This document shows positions 13,258 through 25,600 of a stretch of DNA of 64,000 nucleotides, piece by piece (position 1 is the stretch's first letter; each line of letters begins with the position of its first letter). The DNA comes from Lichenostomus cassidix (Eukaryota; Chordata; Aves; Passeriformes; Meliphagidae), in the NCBI GenBank assembly GCA_008360975.2, contig CM039179.1, forward strand, positions 51,070,561-51,134,560. Reading direction: 5' to 3'. The notes beneath the pieces are model-generated. The model ran no database searches and had not been told where the DNA came from. It saw nothing but the letters and a program-made list of their open reading frames with translations. The position numbers were made by a program, and so were the translations under genes.

Positions 13258-13643
13258 ATGCTTAGACTACATCTGAACATTGTTTTTCAGGGAGAAGTGT
13301 TCGATGATTTGATCACCTGTCAGACATATCTCTGTGAAATGTCTTGCAGAGCCTTCAGTTCTCTTTCTCTTACCATCTGTGTAGCAAAGAACAAAGCCCC
13401 TTTTCCTATAAGCTATGCTGGTGTAGAAAAAATCACAGGCATCCATTTGGGGGTTTTGTTGTCCAGGTGGAATTCTTGTTTCTTCCACAGAAACACAGAA
13501 AATCAGTATCACAGTTCTTTTTACCCTGTGTGTTTTCAAGCCAATATCTAATAATGTATTTCTATAATCTGCCATACATCTTCTCTCTTTTCTTCAGAGT
13601 TTCCAGAATTTTTTCACAGACATACTACTACAATAACACATAA
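13258..13643. other. segment open in three frames, function unknown
   Basis: Two plus-strand frames (13258-13551 and 13344-13643, 97-99 codons) and one minus-strand frame (13267-13575, 102 codons) are open at once, which is uncommon in such AT-rich DNA. None of the three products has a domain or motif I recognise. A TTTTTCAG acceptor-like sequence at about 13282-13291 precedes the plus-strand frame. Most likely the local base composition (few TAA/TAG/TGA in any frame) explains this. An unannotated exon or decayed gene is possible but unsupported. Confidence 0.2.
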
Positions 13644-14379
13644 TGAATGTTTGTGTGCTGGGATGTTTTACATTAAATCACTAGAGATGAAATATTCTAA
13701 TAGTTCTTAAAATAATGGCTATCAGTTGAATCCTTTCATCAGAATAGACTTTTTCATTTTAAAATTATCAATGACATCTATTCTTGCTGAGTCAAGACAT
13801 AATATCCTACTGTTACCCATCCTGATGCTCCATGCACCTGTGTCATATTGCAGCTTGTTCAACTTCCTGGCCAGACAAACATATTATAACTCTATCTTAT
13901 CATAGTTTACAAAGATGTCTCAGATTCTCTATAACAACAGAAAATAAAAATAAAGCATAAACATGTTTTTGCAAATGCAGAAAAAATTCTATCGGGTTTT
14001 TAAATTCTACACTTGCTCTTATAGTACTAAAGGCTGTCTTGTTACTTTGTTAATATTAATAATAGAATATTTTTAAATTTGCTTCAGATCAGATGCAAAA
14101 GAGATATACATCCTGACCAGAACATTATATAGGCCAGTGGGTAGAGGATAACATGCTCTTAGTGCTGAAATTCTTTTATGAAATGCATGATTTAATTACC
14201 ACATTCTGAAGATTTTAGTGATTGCTACATAGGCAAGACCACTTGACCATCAAGGGCTTTTACAACAGTGTCTCTTTTTCAGAATCTTCTCCAGTCTGCA
14301 CAAGATAGGTTAATGCTGCCAAATACTGAGGGTAAACAAAATTGGAACATGATGTGGAGACGTGCATCCTTTTATTTTC

Positions 14380-14396
14380 GGGGGGCGGGGGGGGGG
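14380..14396. repeat. G-run (mononucleotide repeat)
   Basis: Seventeen bases, all G except one C. It is a probable sequencing and replication slippage site and a local G-quadruplex candidate. Confidence 0.9.
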
Positions 14397-16017
14397 AAGG
14401 AAATGCAACTGTCTGGGAGATTCTAGTGTATCCAGAATTAGGGTGTAAGAGAGAGTTCATAAAACGCTAGTCATGTGCATTATTGCCTTTGTTGTGTCAG
14501 CCACAGACATACCAATTCTTAGAGATCTTTCTGTGGAATTCTCTCAGTTTTTAACAAGGGATGTTACGCCAAATATTACAAACCTACATTTTCTGAATAG
14601 AGAAAGCTTCAAGATTTTCTAACATAAAATCAACATCTCAATAGACTTCTCTTTATTTAAACAGACTTATTAAAAATTTAAAACAGATGAAAATAGTTTC
14701 AATGAAATAAATAAATAATTAAGGCAAATCTTTATGCTTGTCAGAAACTCTGTGTTAAGAATTGAGAGAAGGTAGACAGTTTTCTGACATAGCTGTCCTT
14801 TTTTTATAGCTAAAGGTAAAGTTATTTTTTATGCTTGATATTCTTTTCAAGTTTACCTGATCAAACCACAAGCTAAAAAATGTTGCCAGATAAGTTACAC
14901 TGGTAATAATCATAACCTTTAATCACAGTTAAAAGGAATGATACACTGCTGGTTTTTGTTTTTTGTTTTTTTTAATAGTGGGCTTGCTAGAAGAGGCAAG
15001 TTATCATGCTTCAAGCAATTTTAAACATTGATTTGACTGTGAAATACAATAACAGTTTGCACTTTGAAAACTGGTCACTAGCAGTGCATTGTCAGCAGGC
15101 CTAGACAGTAATCCCTGAGTGTTGTAAGACTGCTGCCATTAATAACTGAGCTTGTTAGTTGAAAGCTGGCAAAGACTCGACTGTTTAAGAGGATTACTGC
15201 TATAAATCATATTAATTTTTTTTTAAACATTCAAGGTCTTATTCATTAAGGGCTTTTGCAACAGAAACAGCTACACCAGGATATGATTCTGTTTTGATAA
15301 ATGACTAGGACTTTGATTTTGCAAATGCTTGCAGTGGGCTCTTTGAAGACTACTTAAAGGAATCAGTTATTCAGTTTCTTTATGTGGGGTCCATTTTCTT
15401 TGTAGAAAGTCAAAACACAAGTCAGCCATCCTCAAGCAATGAGGAAATTGCATGGATTGAGATTCTATAAGTTACAGATCTTGACAAGAGGCTGTAAGCA
15501 TTTTTTTTGCATGCATTTCTCAAGGTGAGAAGAAAATATTTCTATGGTCTTCCTGCATTTGATGTATTTTCATTGATTGAAAAGCATGTAGAGAGCTAGA
15601 AACAGTGTTTTAGGTACTCCCAGCCAGTGTTTAACAATGTGTTACTGAAATTCTGTGATCTTCTGTGAAGAATGTAAGTGAATTTTGCTCTAGATACCTT
15701 ACTCATCCAAGACAGATGGCCAACAGATAGTGACATGTAATTGCTTGGCTTGACCATTTCTGTACTGCATATCAGCAAGACAAATGGAGGATATTGTAAT
15801 CTGGAAATGAATTAAATATGAAATGAAGAAGAAATGAAATTGATAAATGAGGCCTAACAGAACAAATTCTGAATTTTACTCTGCTTTAAGTGTGAATTTC
15901 AGTCTTTGATTATCAGGGCTTCTGTGATCCAGAAGATACTTTATCCTATATTGTATTTGTCTCTACATTCCTTATGCCTAAGTTCATATCTAAATCAATT
16001 GGAAAGAATGTTTTCTT

Positions 16018-16050
16018 AAAAAAAAAAAACAAAACAAAACCAAACCCCAT
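16018..16050. repeat. A-rich run with C interruptions
   Basis: Poly-A followed by AAAAC/AAACC units. It resembles a low-complexity tract. No upstream retroposed sequence was recognised, so it is not called a poly-A tail. Confidence 0.85.
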
Positions 16051-19000
16051 GAAACCCCAGCAAAACTTTCAAAATACATACATGCATATTCACATACGCA
16101 TGCTAGCTGTTATTTGGTAGTAATGTAAAATGACACCATACTTAGCTCTTCAGTGAAATACTTCCCAGAAAGAAACTAATTGCTGCTCAGCTGCAGTAGA
16201 AGTCATGCTCAGAGAAAACTTTTCTTACTTTGTATTTTTGCTACTGGTATTACATGCTGCTTATCAGTAAGAATGTCAGAAGTGAAAGTACATCAGCATC
16301 TGCATCATGTGCTCTTCATTCATCCTCAGAAGGGTGTTGGTCCTTCTTGCCAGGGCATCAAATTATCAACTTATCTATCAATATGTCTTTTTCTTTCCCA
16401 ATCTTCTGTTTTCTGCTCCAGGAATACAATATTAGGAAATGAAACACTGATGCTACATTATGAATCAGCTAAAGTAACAGTAAAGTTGGAAGACTGGCAG
16501 TATTTTAAAGTCTTGTCTTCCAGCTTTATGGGTGTTTTCTGACAAAGTAATCATAAGAATTTATAACTGAACTGTGTCTGACCGTCTAAATGCTACAGGA
16601 ACTGTAAGAGATATTCCATAAATGTTTCTCATAATTTAACATCTTGAACCTGTTAAAAAGTAAAAAAAAAAAAAAATATAGAAATGCCTAATTATATGTG
16701 TCAACTTAACAAATCAATAGAAGAACTTGAATATTTATTATATATTGATTAGATCTAGTTTTAATGGTAGTTGCAATTAGATATTTGTGCCTACATTATA
16801 CAGGAAATTTGGGACTAAATATGAAAGAATGTCTGAAGATACACCGTAATGCTCCTTTTAGACATGATAAATGGAATAGGAAAGAAAGGAAACTTCCAAT
16901 TTGTTCCTTAGCAAAATGGCTTTGCAACTACAAACAGTTCAAGGAAGAGAGATTTTCTTTATCTTAAAATAAAATATTCTACCTTATATGGATGTTTATA
17001 CATTTATGTATTGGCTATGTTTTTGATATAATGAATATTGAATTTAAATTTCTTTCATATTTTACTCAATGTGATACATATTTCAGTCCACATATCAGTC
17101 AGTAATAATAGGGACAAAATCTTTTTTTACCTGGATCTTAAAAAATACAAAAATGAAACTTTAAAAAATAGATTTAATGTAAAACCATAAATATGAATTT
17201 GCTTAAAATTCTTCAGAAACACTAATTGGCTTTCCTCAATAAGACTTCAAGGGGTATCATTAATGAATTCCAGCTAATGACAGTTCAGCTTCTGGAGTTA
17301 TCCTAAAGTCTTGGGGCAGATTGGTGAGTCTTTAAAGCATAAAGTCAGTCTAATGTTGTATACATTCAATTCTTGAGTAAATAAAATGTACAGAACAAAA
17401 TGTCTGAGACATAAAAACCATTTTCAGAATTGGCAATGATTTAAAAAAGCTGTAACTGGAATATCTTTATGAACTTTGAAGTCTCAGTGACCTCATTAAC
17501 TCACTGAGGAAAAATAACAATATATTCTCAATCTGGCAAGAAAAAAACATGAACAAAATGAAAACTTTAAAATGACATGCAGTGGTAGTGCTAATTTTGG
17601 TTTATGATTTCATTCTCTACTACACTTCAATATCTGATATTTTTATTATTGGCAGAATTTTCAGGTCAATCTTCATGACAAATATAATGAGTAAATATCA
17701 GTCGGAAATGTTTATGCTACTTTTAAGGCACTGAGTTGCTCACTGAACTTCTAATTTCTTTTTCTAAAGATTCTTCAAATCAATCTTCATTCGTAGCTGG
17801 GTGATAGAAAGGTTCATAAAGTCTGGTTTTTTTTCACCTGCAGAAATCAAATCTATCACAGTATATTGATAAATATATTTGGATATATATTGCAAATGCA
17901 ACTGGATATTTTGCTCCAAAATCTAATTTCAAAACTCATCGATACCTTAATTTAAAATAATTTTGTATTCAACTGGAGCCAAAGAGAAGGGTGAACATTG
18001 TGAATAGAGAGAGATTGTGCATTAATAATGTGATCCTTCACTCCTTTGTCTGAGATCAAAACTGATTGAAGCAATGCTTGAATAAGACATACAGCTATAA
18101 TCAATTTTCATCCAAAATGTTAAATTTTACTTTTTGTAATGACAGAAATAGTATTTTGATATGATTTTCTCCTCTTCCTGTAATGGCACAAGAGTGTGTT
18201 TTAATAGAATGGACCAATATTAATAGAAAAACTATTCCCAAAGAAATCATAGAGAAATGTCTTGAGAAAATACGAATTCCAGAGAACCAACTCATATGAG
18301 GGTGTAAATCCTTGCTTCCATGAAATGAATTCACAGTATTTAGAAAGAACAAGGGGGAGAATCCAGAAGACACAGTTTGCTATTTGAATTACAACACCTT
18401 TTTTTTAATTTTTTGTTTGTTTGCTGAAATACTTTTCTTTAGGCAGGTATTCAAGACTTCATGCAATGCTAACTTAAAGTTTAGGGCTACCAAGTGACAT
18501 TGTTCACAAGCATTTTTATGATTGAACAATTTTTTTTTCTTCCTGCATTGTGGGAGTAAACAAATGAAACAAAAAAGAAGTGTTTTCAAATTAAATTAAC
18601 ATTCATGGTTGCTTTTCATGAGTCAATCTCTTTATATGGAATTGTTTAACCATAGGAAAAATATTTAAAAGTGCTTTGCTTAGACAATACACTATTATGT
18701 CTACAGACTGACTAGAAGACAGCTAATTCGTCTTGTTTCGGATAGAATATCGGTGTGTTTTATTATATTAACTAAATTCCAAGAAATGTAACATCATACC
18801 ACACCCTTTAGCTTTATTACACATTTTCAAATGGCACAGGCCTTCCGAACAAAAGCAGAACAGTAGATATTGTCATCTATGTACAAAGAATACTGATTAT
18901 ATTTTACACATGCATGAGATCAGGAACCTAGTAGGTGATGGTTACCAGTGGTTAGTAAACTTACTGACTAGTTGGTATGCTACATTTTTATATATACAAA

Positions 19001-20471
19001 TTATAAATATATACTACTAAGCCTGTGTAAATGAAACTTAATGAAATATTAAGTTTGATCAGGAAATTTCAGAATATATGTATGTTCTAATTTCCATTTA
19101 GAAATAATAACTGATAAGATAGGATTAATATATCACTGATATAGCATAGAATTGAAAAGTGCTTACAATACAATGAAGTGCTGTGTTTAATTTTTACTTC
19201 AATATAAAGTAAAATGCTGTTTATAACTGGCAGAAAAGAAAGATCCAAAAGACTTCTGAGATCTTTAATACCCATAAATAGACGGGACCTTGAAGTAAAA
19301 TGTTCTTTGACAGGAAGCACCTTTATCAGCTATTTCCCCTAACCATGGATTTGAGACAAAAGTAATTAAAGGCTTTTTTTTCCCTTTCTTTTTCTATTTT
19401 TCCATTGATTGAAATTGGCTGGCTGCCAAGGTGTAGAATTGGCATGGTAAAATCCAGCAGGACAGGAAGAGGAATTAAACAATACACAATTTAAACAGAC
19501 CCATGGTGCTGAGTCAGTTCTGACTAGAAAGAGTACTGAGTCACCAGAATCAGTGTGTTTTTTAGTAGGAAGTTTCTTGTTTTAAATAGTGGCAAAATTC
19601 AACATTGCACAGAGTTTAAAACATGACCAGAACAAAGGGCTATATAGTGTAGTTGTAAGTCAAAAAATATTAATATATACTGATATAAACTGAGAAAAGG
19701 CAAGAATCTGGAAAAGAGGGAAACATAGAACATCAGAGTGGTTTGAAACAGCTGATATGTGAAAACCTAATCTTCAATGAGGCAACTCATGTCTTGGACT
19801 ACACACAGGAAAAATTATTCGGTAATTATTTTCGAGTTTCAGAATATAATAGTGGACTTCAATGTTTCTTCCCCAGTTTTCAATTCAGTATGTTTTTTAG
19901 GACTTGCTGCTGTTTCACTGATGGACCTACATCAGGCAGATCTGCATACTTACGTTCTGTCTCTCTCCTGCACACACAAACCTAAAATCATCGACAATGT
20001 CCCCAGAATCACAGAATTAAACAGGTTGGAAAAGGCCTCTGAGATCATCAAGTCCAACCCATGACCACAGACCACCTTGTCAACTAGACCATGGCACTGA
20101 GTGCCACATCCAGTCTTTCCTTAAACACTTCCAGGGACAGTGACTCCACCACTTCCCTGGGCAGCCCCCTCCAATGCCCAAACACCCTTTCTGTGAAGAA
20201 ATTCTTCCTAATGTCCAACCTAAACCTTCCCTGGCACAGTTTAAGACTATGTCCTCTTGTCCTGTCACTGGTTATCTGGTAGAAACACCAACCCCCACCC
20301 GGCTAAAGCCTCCTTTCAGGTAGCTGTTGAGGGTACTAACGTCACCCTTGAGCCTCATCTTTTCTCCAGGCTGAATAAAACAATTTCCTTAAGCTGCTCC
20401 TCATAGAATGTGCTCTTCAGAACCTCCATAAGCTTTGTTGCTTCTCTGGACACTCTCCAGAAACAAGTGGC

Positions 20472-20672
20472 CTAGTGCTGGACACAGGATTTGAGGTGTG
20501 GCCTCACCAGCGCTGAGTACAGGGGGACAGTGCCTGTCCTGGTGCTGCTGGCCACACTATTGGTACAGACCAAGATGCCATTGGTACAGTTGGTACAGAC
20601 CAAGATGCCATTGGCCTTCTTGGCCACCTGGGCACACTGCTGGCTTGTGTTTATCTGGCTGTCAAACAGCAC
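20472..20672 (-). pseudogene. CR1 ORF2 reverse-transcriptase C-terminal remnant
   Basis: Minus-strand frame of 66 codons lying inside the CR1 element at 20004-20752. The translation contains [15 protein letters not shown] followed by SVAS and then [12 protein letters not shown], which I recognise as the conserved C-terminal part of avian CR1 ORF2 (the region beyond the catalytic palm of the reverse transcriptase). It is broken. The N-terminal endonuclease and the catalytic palm are absent because of 5' truncation, the frame stops soon after the LVRPHL block, and a 30-bp in-frame duplication has doubled the NGILVCTN segment. It cannot encode an active enzyme and is a fossil of an ancestral CR1 insertion. 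Recognition is from family knowledge; no database search was run. Confidence 0.88.
20561..20620. repeat. 30-bp tandem duplication inside CR1
   Basis: The unit beginning TGGTACAGACCAAGATGCCA occurs at 20561-20590 and 20591-20620. It is in frame with the CR1 reading frame and duplicates ten codons. Confidence 0.92.
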
Positions 20673-20752
20673 CCCAGGTGCTTTCTAGCCACTCTGCCCC
20701 CAGCCTGTAACACTACATGGGGTTGTTGTAGTGAAAGTGAAGAATCTGTTAC

Positions 20753-22076
20753 TCTCCAGGTGTCTGATGTGCTAGCATTAGTGAATCATGAAAAATTTGA
20801 AATTTGAAAAATTAACATTAGAAAATTATGTAAAATTTGTCTAATATATTTACCCTTCAGATAGTTTCAGTAAACTATAGGTCATAATGCCTGCTATCAA
20901 AACATTACTACAAACATCAGGGAAAAAAAATTGTTCACATTTTTGAGAAATATTTAAGAAATGTATAGAAAGAAAAATCCATTGCATAATGTAGAGACAG
21001 ATCAGGAAAGTGGAACAAAATTTAAAAAAAACCTGATTCCTCAGTAAAATGTAAGCGGTAATGGCCAGTACAGACACAAACTTTGGGAAAAGAAGAAGAA
21101 ATAGAAAATCAGGGATATTTTAATTCTAGAACAGGAAAAAACCAACAGGAGCATCTGGTATGATCATAGTAAAATCAACAAGAAGTGACATATGTTTTAT
21201 AATCCTGGATTGCACAAGATGAGTTCATATGAAATGTTTTCCTTTATGATTGACCAGCTAGCTTGCCCTATAGTGCTTTTGCATTCTTTGCTACTGAAAC
21301 TTTTTCATTCCCATTTGTGGGCTTGGAGGGTTGAGTATTTCACATAATTAGTAAGTGTTGTCAAGCCAGAGCAAAGCAGTGCAGTAGCTGGCTGACTGCC
21401 CAGAAGTAGAAACAGAATAGTAAAATCTTGCAAACAGGACATGAAGAGAAGTTAAACAAGAGACAAATCCTCTATTTTTGGCACGTACTCAACTTGGCAA
21501 ACTGGGAAATTACAGATGGAAAGTGAAAAAAAAAAAGTTATGAAAAATAAAAGTAAGATATGCAGTTGGATAATTTTGCAAAATTCATCATTTCATCAAT
21601 CTTTGGATAGCAGATACAACATATGACATAGAATATACTAATGAAAACGAATCCCTTCAAACTGGAAATTCCTGAGATAACTAAGCCAAACAGATTAGGG
21701 AAGACATTTCCAGTTACGTCCATACTAATTCAGCCTATTCAGAGAGAAACAGGAGTCAGTTTGATTCTAGGTTGATTGAGGAGCAAAAGAAGAAATAGAG
21801 GCATGCCAGCTCAAAGATATAAGTGTACATTTTTTTTTTAACAAATTATGTAAAGAAATGAAACATTTGAAATGTGATTTTGCTTTTTATTTTGCCTTTT
21901 TTTAGCCTGGGCAGCTGTATGGACTTTGACATTTGAATTAGTATTGAAAATATGGGGGAAAAAAGTCTCATTTTGTCTATTTTTGTTGCCTCGTTCATTT
22001 TCTCCCTTTTCTGCATGGCTGTAAACTTTTTTTTCACCTACTTCTGATAAGAAATTACCTTGTAGGTGTGTAGCTT
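20753..22076. other. unique AT-rich DNA, no gene seen
   Basis: Short minus-strand frames at 20850-21077 and 21538-21723 have no recognisable motif. Nothing else seen. Confidence 0.55.
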
Positions 22077-22624
22077 TGTTGTGGTTTAGCCACAGCAGGC
22101 AACTAAGCCCCACCAGCAGGCTGGGGGAGACAGTCAGAATAAAAGTGAGAAAATTATTGGGTAAAGACAATTAAATAGATAAAGCAAAAGTCATGTGCAG
22201 AAGCAGTGCAAGGACTTAATTCCCCACTTCCCATGGGTAGAGAGGTGCTCTGCAACCTCTAGGAAAGCAGGTCTGCATGACGTAATGGTGACTTGTGAAG
22301 ACAAGCACCATCACTCCGAATGTCCTCCTCTTCCTCCTTTTCCCTCAGCTGTATATGCTGAGCATGATGTCATATGGTATGGAATATTCCTTCGGTCAGT
22401 TGGGGTCAGCTGTGCTTGCTGTGTCCCCTCCCAGCCTTTTGTGCACCTCCAGCCTCTTTGGTGGGGTGAGGTGAGAGGCAGAATCTTGATGCTGCACAAG
22501 CAGCGCCCAGCAGTAGCAAAAACATCCCTGTGTTAATAACACTATTTTCGCCATAAATCTAAAACTTGGCCTCATACTAGCCACTGTGAAGAAAATTGTC
22601 TCTACCACAGTAAAAACTAGCAGG
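22077..22624 (-). mobile_element. solo LTR, ERVL-type family C
   Basis: Begins TGTTGTGGTTTAGCCACAGC and ends near AAAACTAGCAGG, and is GC-richer than its flanks. Internal landmarks AGCATGATGTCATATGGTAT, GGTCAGTTGGGGTCAGC and TGTGTCCCCTCCCAGCC, with CTCTACCACAGT near the right end, match the reverse complement of a widespread avian ERVL-type LTR. The sense copy at 32296-32807 shows the same order inverted. The flanks AGCTT (22072-22076) and AGTTT (22625-22629) are a possible 5-bp target-site duplication with one change. No internal viral genes are present. Open frames within it (22195-22536 and two minus-strand ones) are not genes. Confidence 0.85.
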
Positions 22625-22636
22625 AGTTTATTTTGC

Positions 22637-22697
22637 AGATCACAGAATTATAGAATAGTTACAGTTGGAAGGGACCTCTGAAGATCATGCCTAAAAC
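22637..22697 (-). mobile_element. CR1 LINE 3' tail, short
   Basis: CACAGAATTATAGAATAGTT followed by a GTTGGAAGGGACCTCTGAAG block: the CR1 tail in reverse. It ends after about 60 bp and lies 12 bp from the LTR at 22077-22624. Confidence 0.88.
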
Positions 22698-25600
22698 TTT
22701 AGGGACCAGATTCTTGCTCTTACTGTATCTTGTCTGACTATCTAGAAATCTAGGGACAAACATAAACTGCAACAGCTGTGGAAGGTATTTTCTTAATGCA
22801 AAGACAGTGTAGGATGAAAGCATATTTTAGTAGCCTAATTTATACATTACAAACACAGGAGTATGTCAGAAGTAAGAGCCCACATGTTGACAATAAAAGT
22901 GTTTTTAATTCGTAACCTATGGTGCCACTGTGAATGTCATCAATAAAGCTTTAATGGCTGAAAGAAATAGATTAAGGAATTTGCAAATTGCTGCACAGGA
23001 CATGAACAATACAGGAACTTCCTCTCCTATTTTCTCCCCAAGTTGTTAACTTGCCAATAAAGATATCATACAAAAGTACCTGACCCAACACAATACATTT
23101 ATGCTGGATTATTCAGGCTAGGCCTGCATGCAGATGACTTTCATAAATACACTTGATGTTGATGAGATAAATTTACCATATTTTAAAATATTACAATTTA
23201 TGTACAATTTATTAAAAAAAACAAACCAAAACAAAACAAAAAACCCCAATTTGTCTATGAATGACTGATCACCACTGAATGCATATGGTCCAGAAGTTAA
23301 ATTTGTGTGACCTTTTCTGTGCTTCTTTGTGATACAAATGATCTCTGTGTCAGTGCTTTGTTTTAATAGTCTCATAAGTTTTTGGTAGTTACTTTTGTAT
23401 GCGTACAGATTACATTAGGTTGTAACAAAAATACTGATATGAATAAATTCATTTTATTCAGAAGGTATCCAAAACACCTGACAGTTTATTGAAAAACTCC
23501 ATCTGTGACTGAAATTCATGATTGAATTAAATCATGCATACTCTAACTTTACAGCCTCCCGTGCTGTGAGGTGTATATTATCTTATTAGACAAACAACAA
23601 GCCAATATAGCATGAGAAGAGCCACTCATATTGTTCCCTAAGTTGCTTAATAGCTACTATAAATTGTGAAAATAGTTTCTCTTTTTTATCTGCCTTTTTT
23701 TTTTAGTGTGTGGGGGTTTATTTTAATTAAAAAAAACCTCCAAGATCACCAGCAACTTCAGAGAAAGGCATTTTTGAAACACTTGCAGAATCTTGGCATA
23801 TGTTTTGATTCTACTCTGTCTGGTTACATTAGACTGTGTAATAGGGTGAAGGTTTTACCTACTATCACACTCAGGAGATTAAGCACAATATGGTCCTTCC
23901 ATATGGTATTTGTGCCTAAAAACCAATGAGATTAGAATGCCTATGCTGAACATCACTCCATATGTTCATCAGAATAGACCATAGGTCTTGATAGAACTAG
24001 GGATTTTTTAAAGATTTAAATTAATATTTTTAACAGGGCCTCAGAAAAATCTCAAGCACTGCCAATAATTATTGTGTTTCATCCTCTCCCTCTTCACAAT
24101 TAAACTCTTATGCGTTATGTTAATGGCTATTCTGCTTGTTTCCAGTAAGAATTTTCTTCTGTTAAATTAACATCATTATTTCACTTCTATGCTGAAAAAT
24201 TTATACTCTATTTAGGAAAAATATCTGGTTTGCACTTAAACATACAGTACACCTCCGGCAGAAAGAAAATATAAAGTCAACAGCTCACATCAGGTTTTTT
24301 TGCTAGGTATTTCAGTGATTAGTAAGTTGAATCTTTCCAGAGACATCTAATTTCCTTCCCAATAATTTTCACACTTAATCTTGATACCAAAGTCACATGA
24401 CAACCTCGACATAATCCCTATAATTTATGGAATTAGAGAATAAAGAAATCACAGGTTTTGGGAAGCATGTGTACAACTCCAGCAGTAATATCGACAGTTC
24501 TCCCAGAGAGGAAAGTTCCTTCTCATTCTTACAGCCTTGAGTAACTAGTGAATCCTGGAACCTGAAAATTATTTTCTTAGCATTTTTTTATTGTCTAGCA
24601 ATTTAAGGAAAAAAAAAAACCAACAAACTCTTTTCTTGTCTTCTGTCTTAGAAGAAACACAGATTTTTTTCCTTTCCAACTGGGCTTGGGGTGAAACCAT
24701 ACCCTGAAGGTAAGGAGGATGAAAATGAGGCTAGCATAATACCAGTCAAAGAAGATAGTAATATACTTTGCTCTAGAAACATAATCTTCACAGACTTTTA
24801 TCTTTGAATACTTTATATAAGACTTCAAGTTAAAGTGAGTTCTGTCATTATCCTTTCCAAGCGTTTGGGGTTTTTTTTTGTTGTGTGTTTTTTTGTGAGG
24901 GAGGTCTGTTTTCTTGTTGGCCATAATTATTGTTCTTTTCTCTTAGCTGGTCTTTTTTCTGACTAGATATTGGACAGACTGGTGGCTTCTCTTCCACTAT
25001 TTTTGCCTCTCCTTCTCGCAGCACTATTTTTGGTTGACTGAATCCACTCCATTTCTTTTCCGCTCTCTCCTTTCCCAGACTCTCCCGTATAAAAAGGCAA
25101 CATCAACAATACCTCTCTATCCTGAAATGGAAACACTTTATTCTTATCCCTTCCAATTTAGGGAAAATGTTCTAAATCCTCCTGCAGCAACAATGTTAAT
25201 TTGCTTTGGACAAACAACACAATATCTTTTAATTTGTGAAGATCAAATTTTAAACTGTTTCAGTAGATTCTAACTACAGTACAATTATTTAAAATCTTAG
25301 TCGTCATGTATATATAATTTTTTTTCTTTCTAATTGCGGTATATTTTGAAACTCTCTTATGTCTTATTCTCCAAGTTTGTTTAGGATACAGTTGGTTAAT
25401 ATTCTGTCATCTCATGTAACAAGGAGCATAAATATAAAAGAACTCAAGCAGCCACTGCTATTATTAATGATGATTGTCACTCAAAATGCCTTTAGATGTT
25501 TTAAATAAGATATTTAATAGTTCCTTGATAGACAAAAAAATCTAATAGTTTGGTTTTCTGGCTTTCTGAATTACTACATTGCAGAGGGAAATATCTCCAT

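Larger units (their letters stand above)
13644..20003. other. unique AT-rich DNA, no supported gene
   Basis: Holds a G-run at 14380-14396, an A/C-rich run at 16018-16050 and an A-run near 16662. The longest frame, 16180-16542 (120 codons, plus), has a hydrophobic stretch near its N-terminus (about residues 13-30) that resembles a signal peptide, but it has no domain and no splice or promoter context, so it is not called. Frames at 18101-18373 and 19087-19320 (minus) and 19743-20064 (plus) are likewise unsupported. Confidence 0.5.
20004..20752 (-). mobile_element. CR1 LINE, 3' part with reverse-transcriptase C-terminus
   Basis: The plus strand starts AGAATCACAGAATTAAACAGG (CR1 tail reversed) and runs through the usual 3' UTR and ORF2 landmarks (AGTCCAACCCATGACCACA, CCTCTTGTCCTGTCACTGG, TCTCCAGGCTGAAT, GTGTGGCCTCACCAG) to CATGGGGTTGTTGTAG at about 20737. 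It is the longest CR1 copy in the window, around 750 bp, 5'-truncated within ORF2. It contains a 30-bp tandem duplication at 20561-20620. Confidence 0.96.

Noticed and set aside
25075..25110. TATAAAAAGG after a pyrimidine-rich stretch, promoter-like
   Set aside because: No CpG island, no supported downstream gene and no conserved initiator evidence; TATA-like words are frequent in AT-rich DNA.
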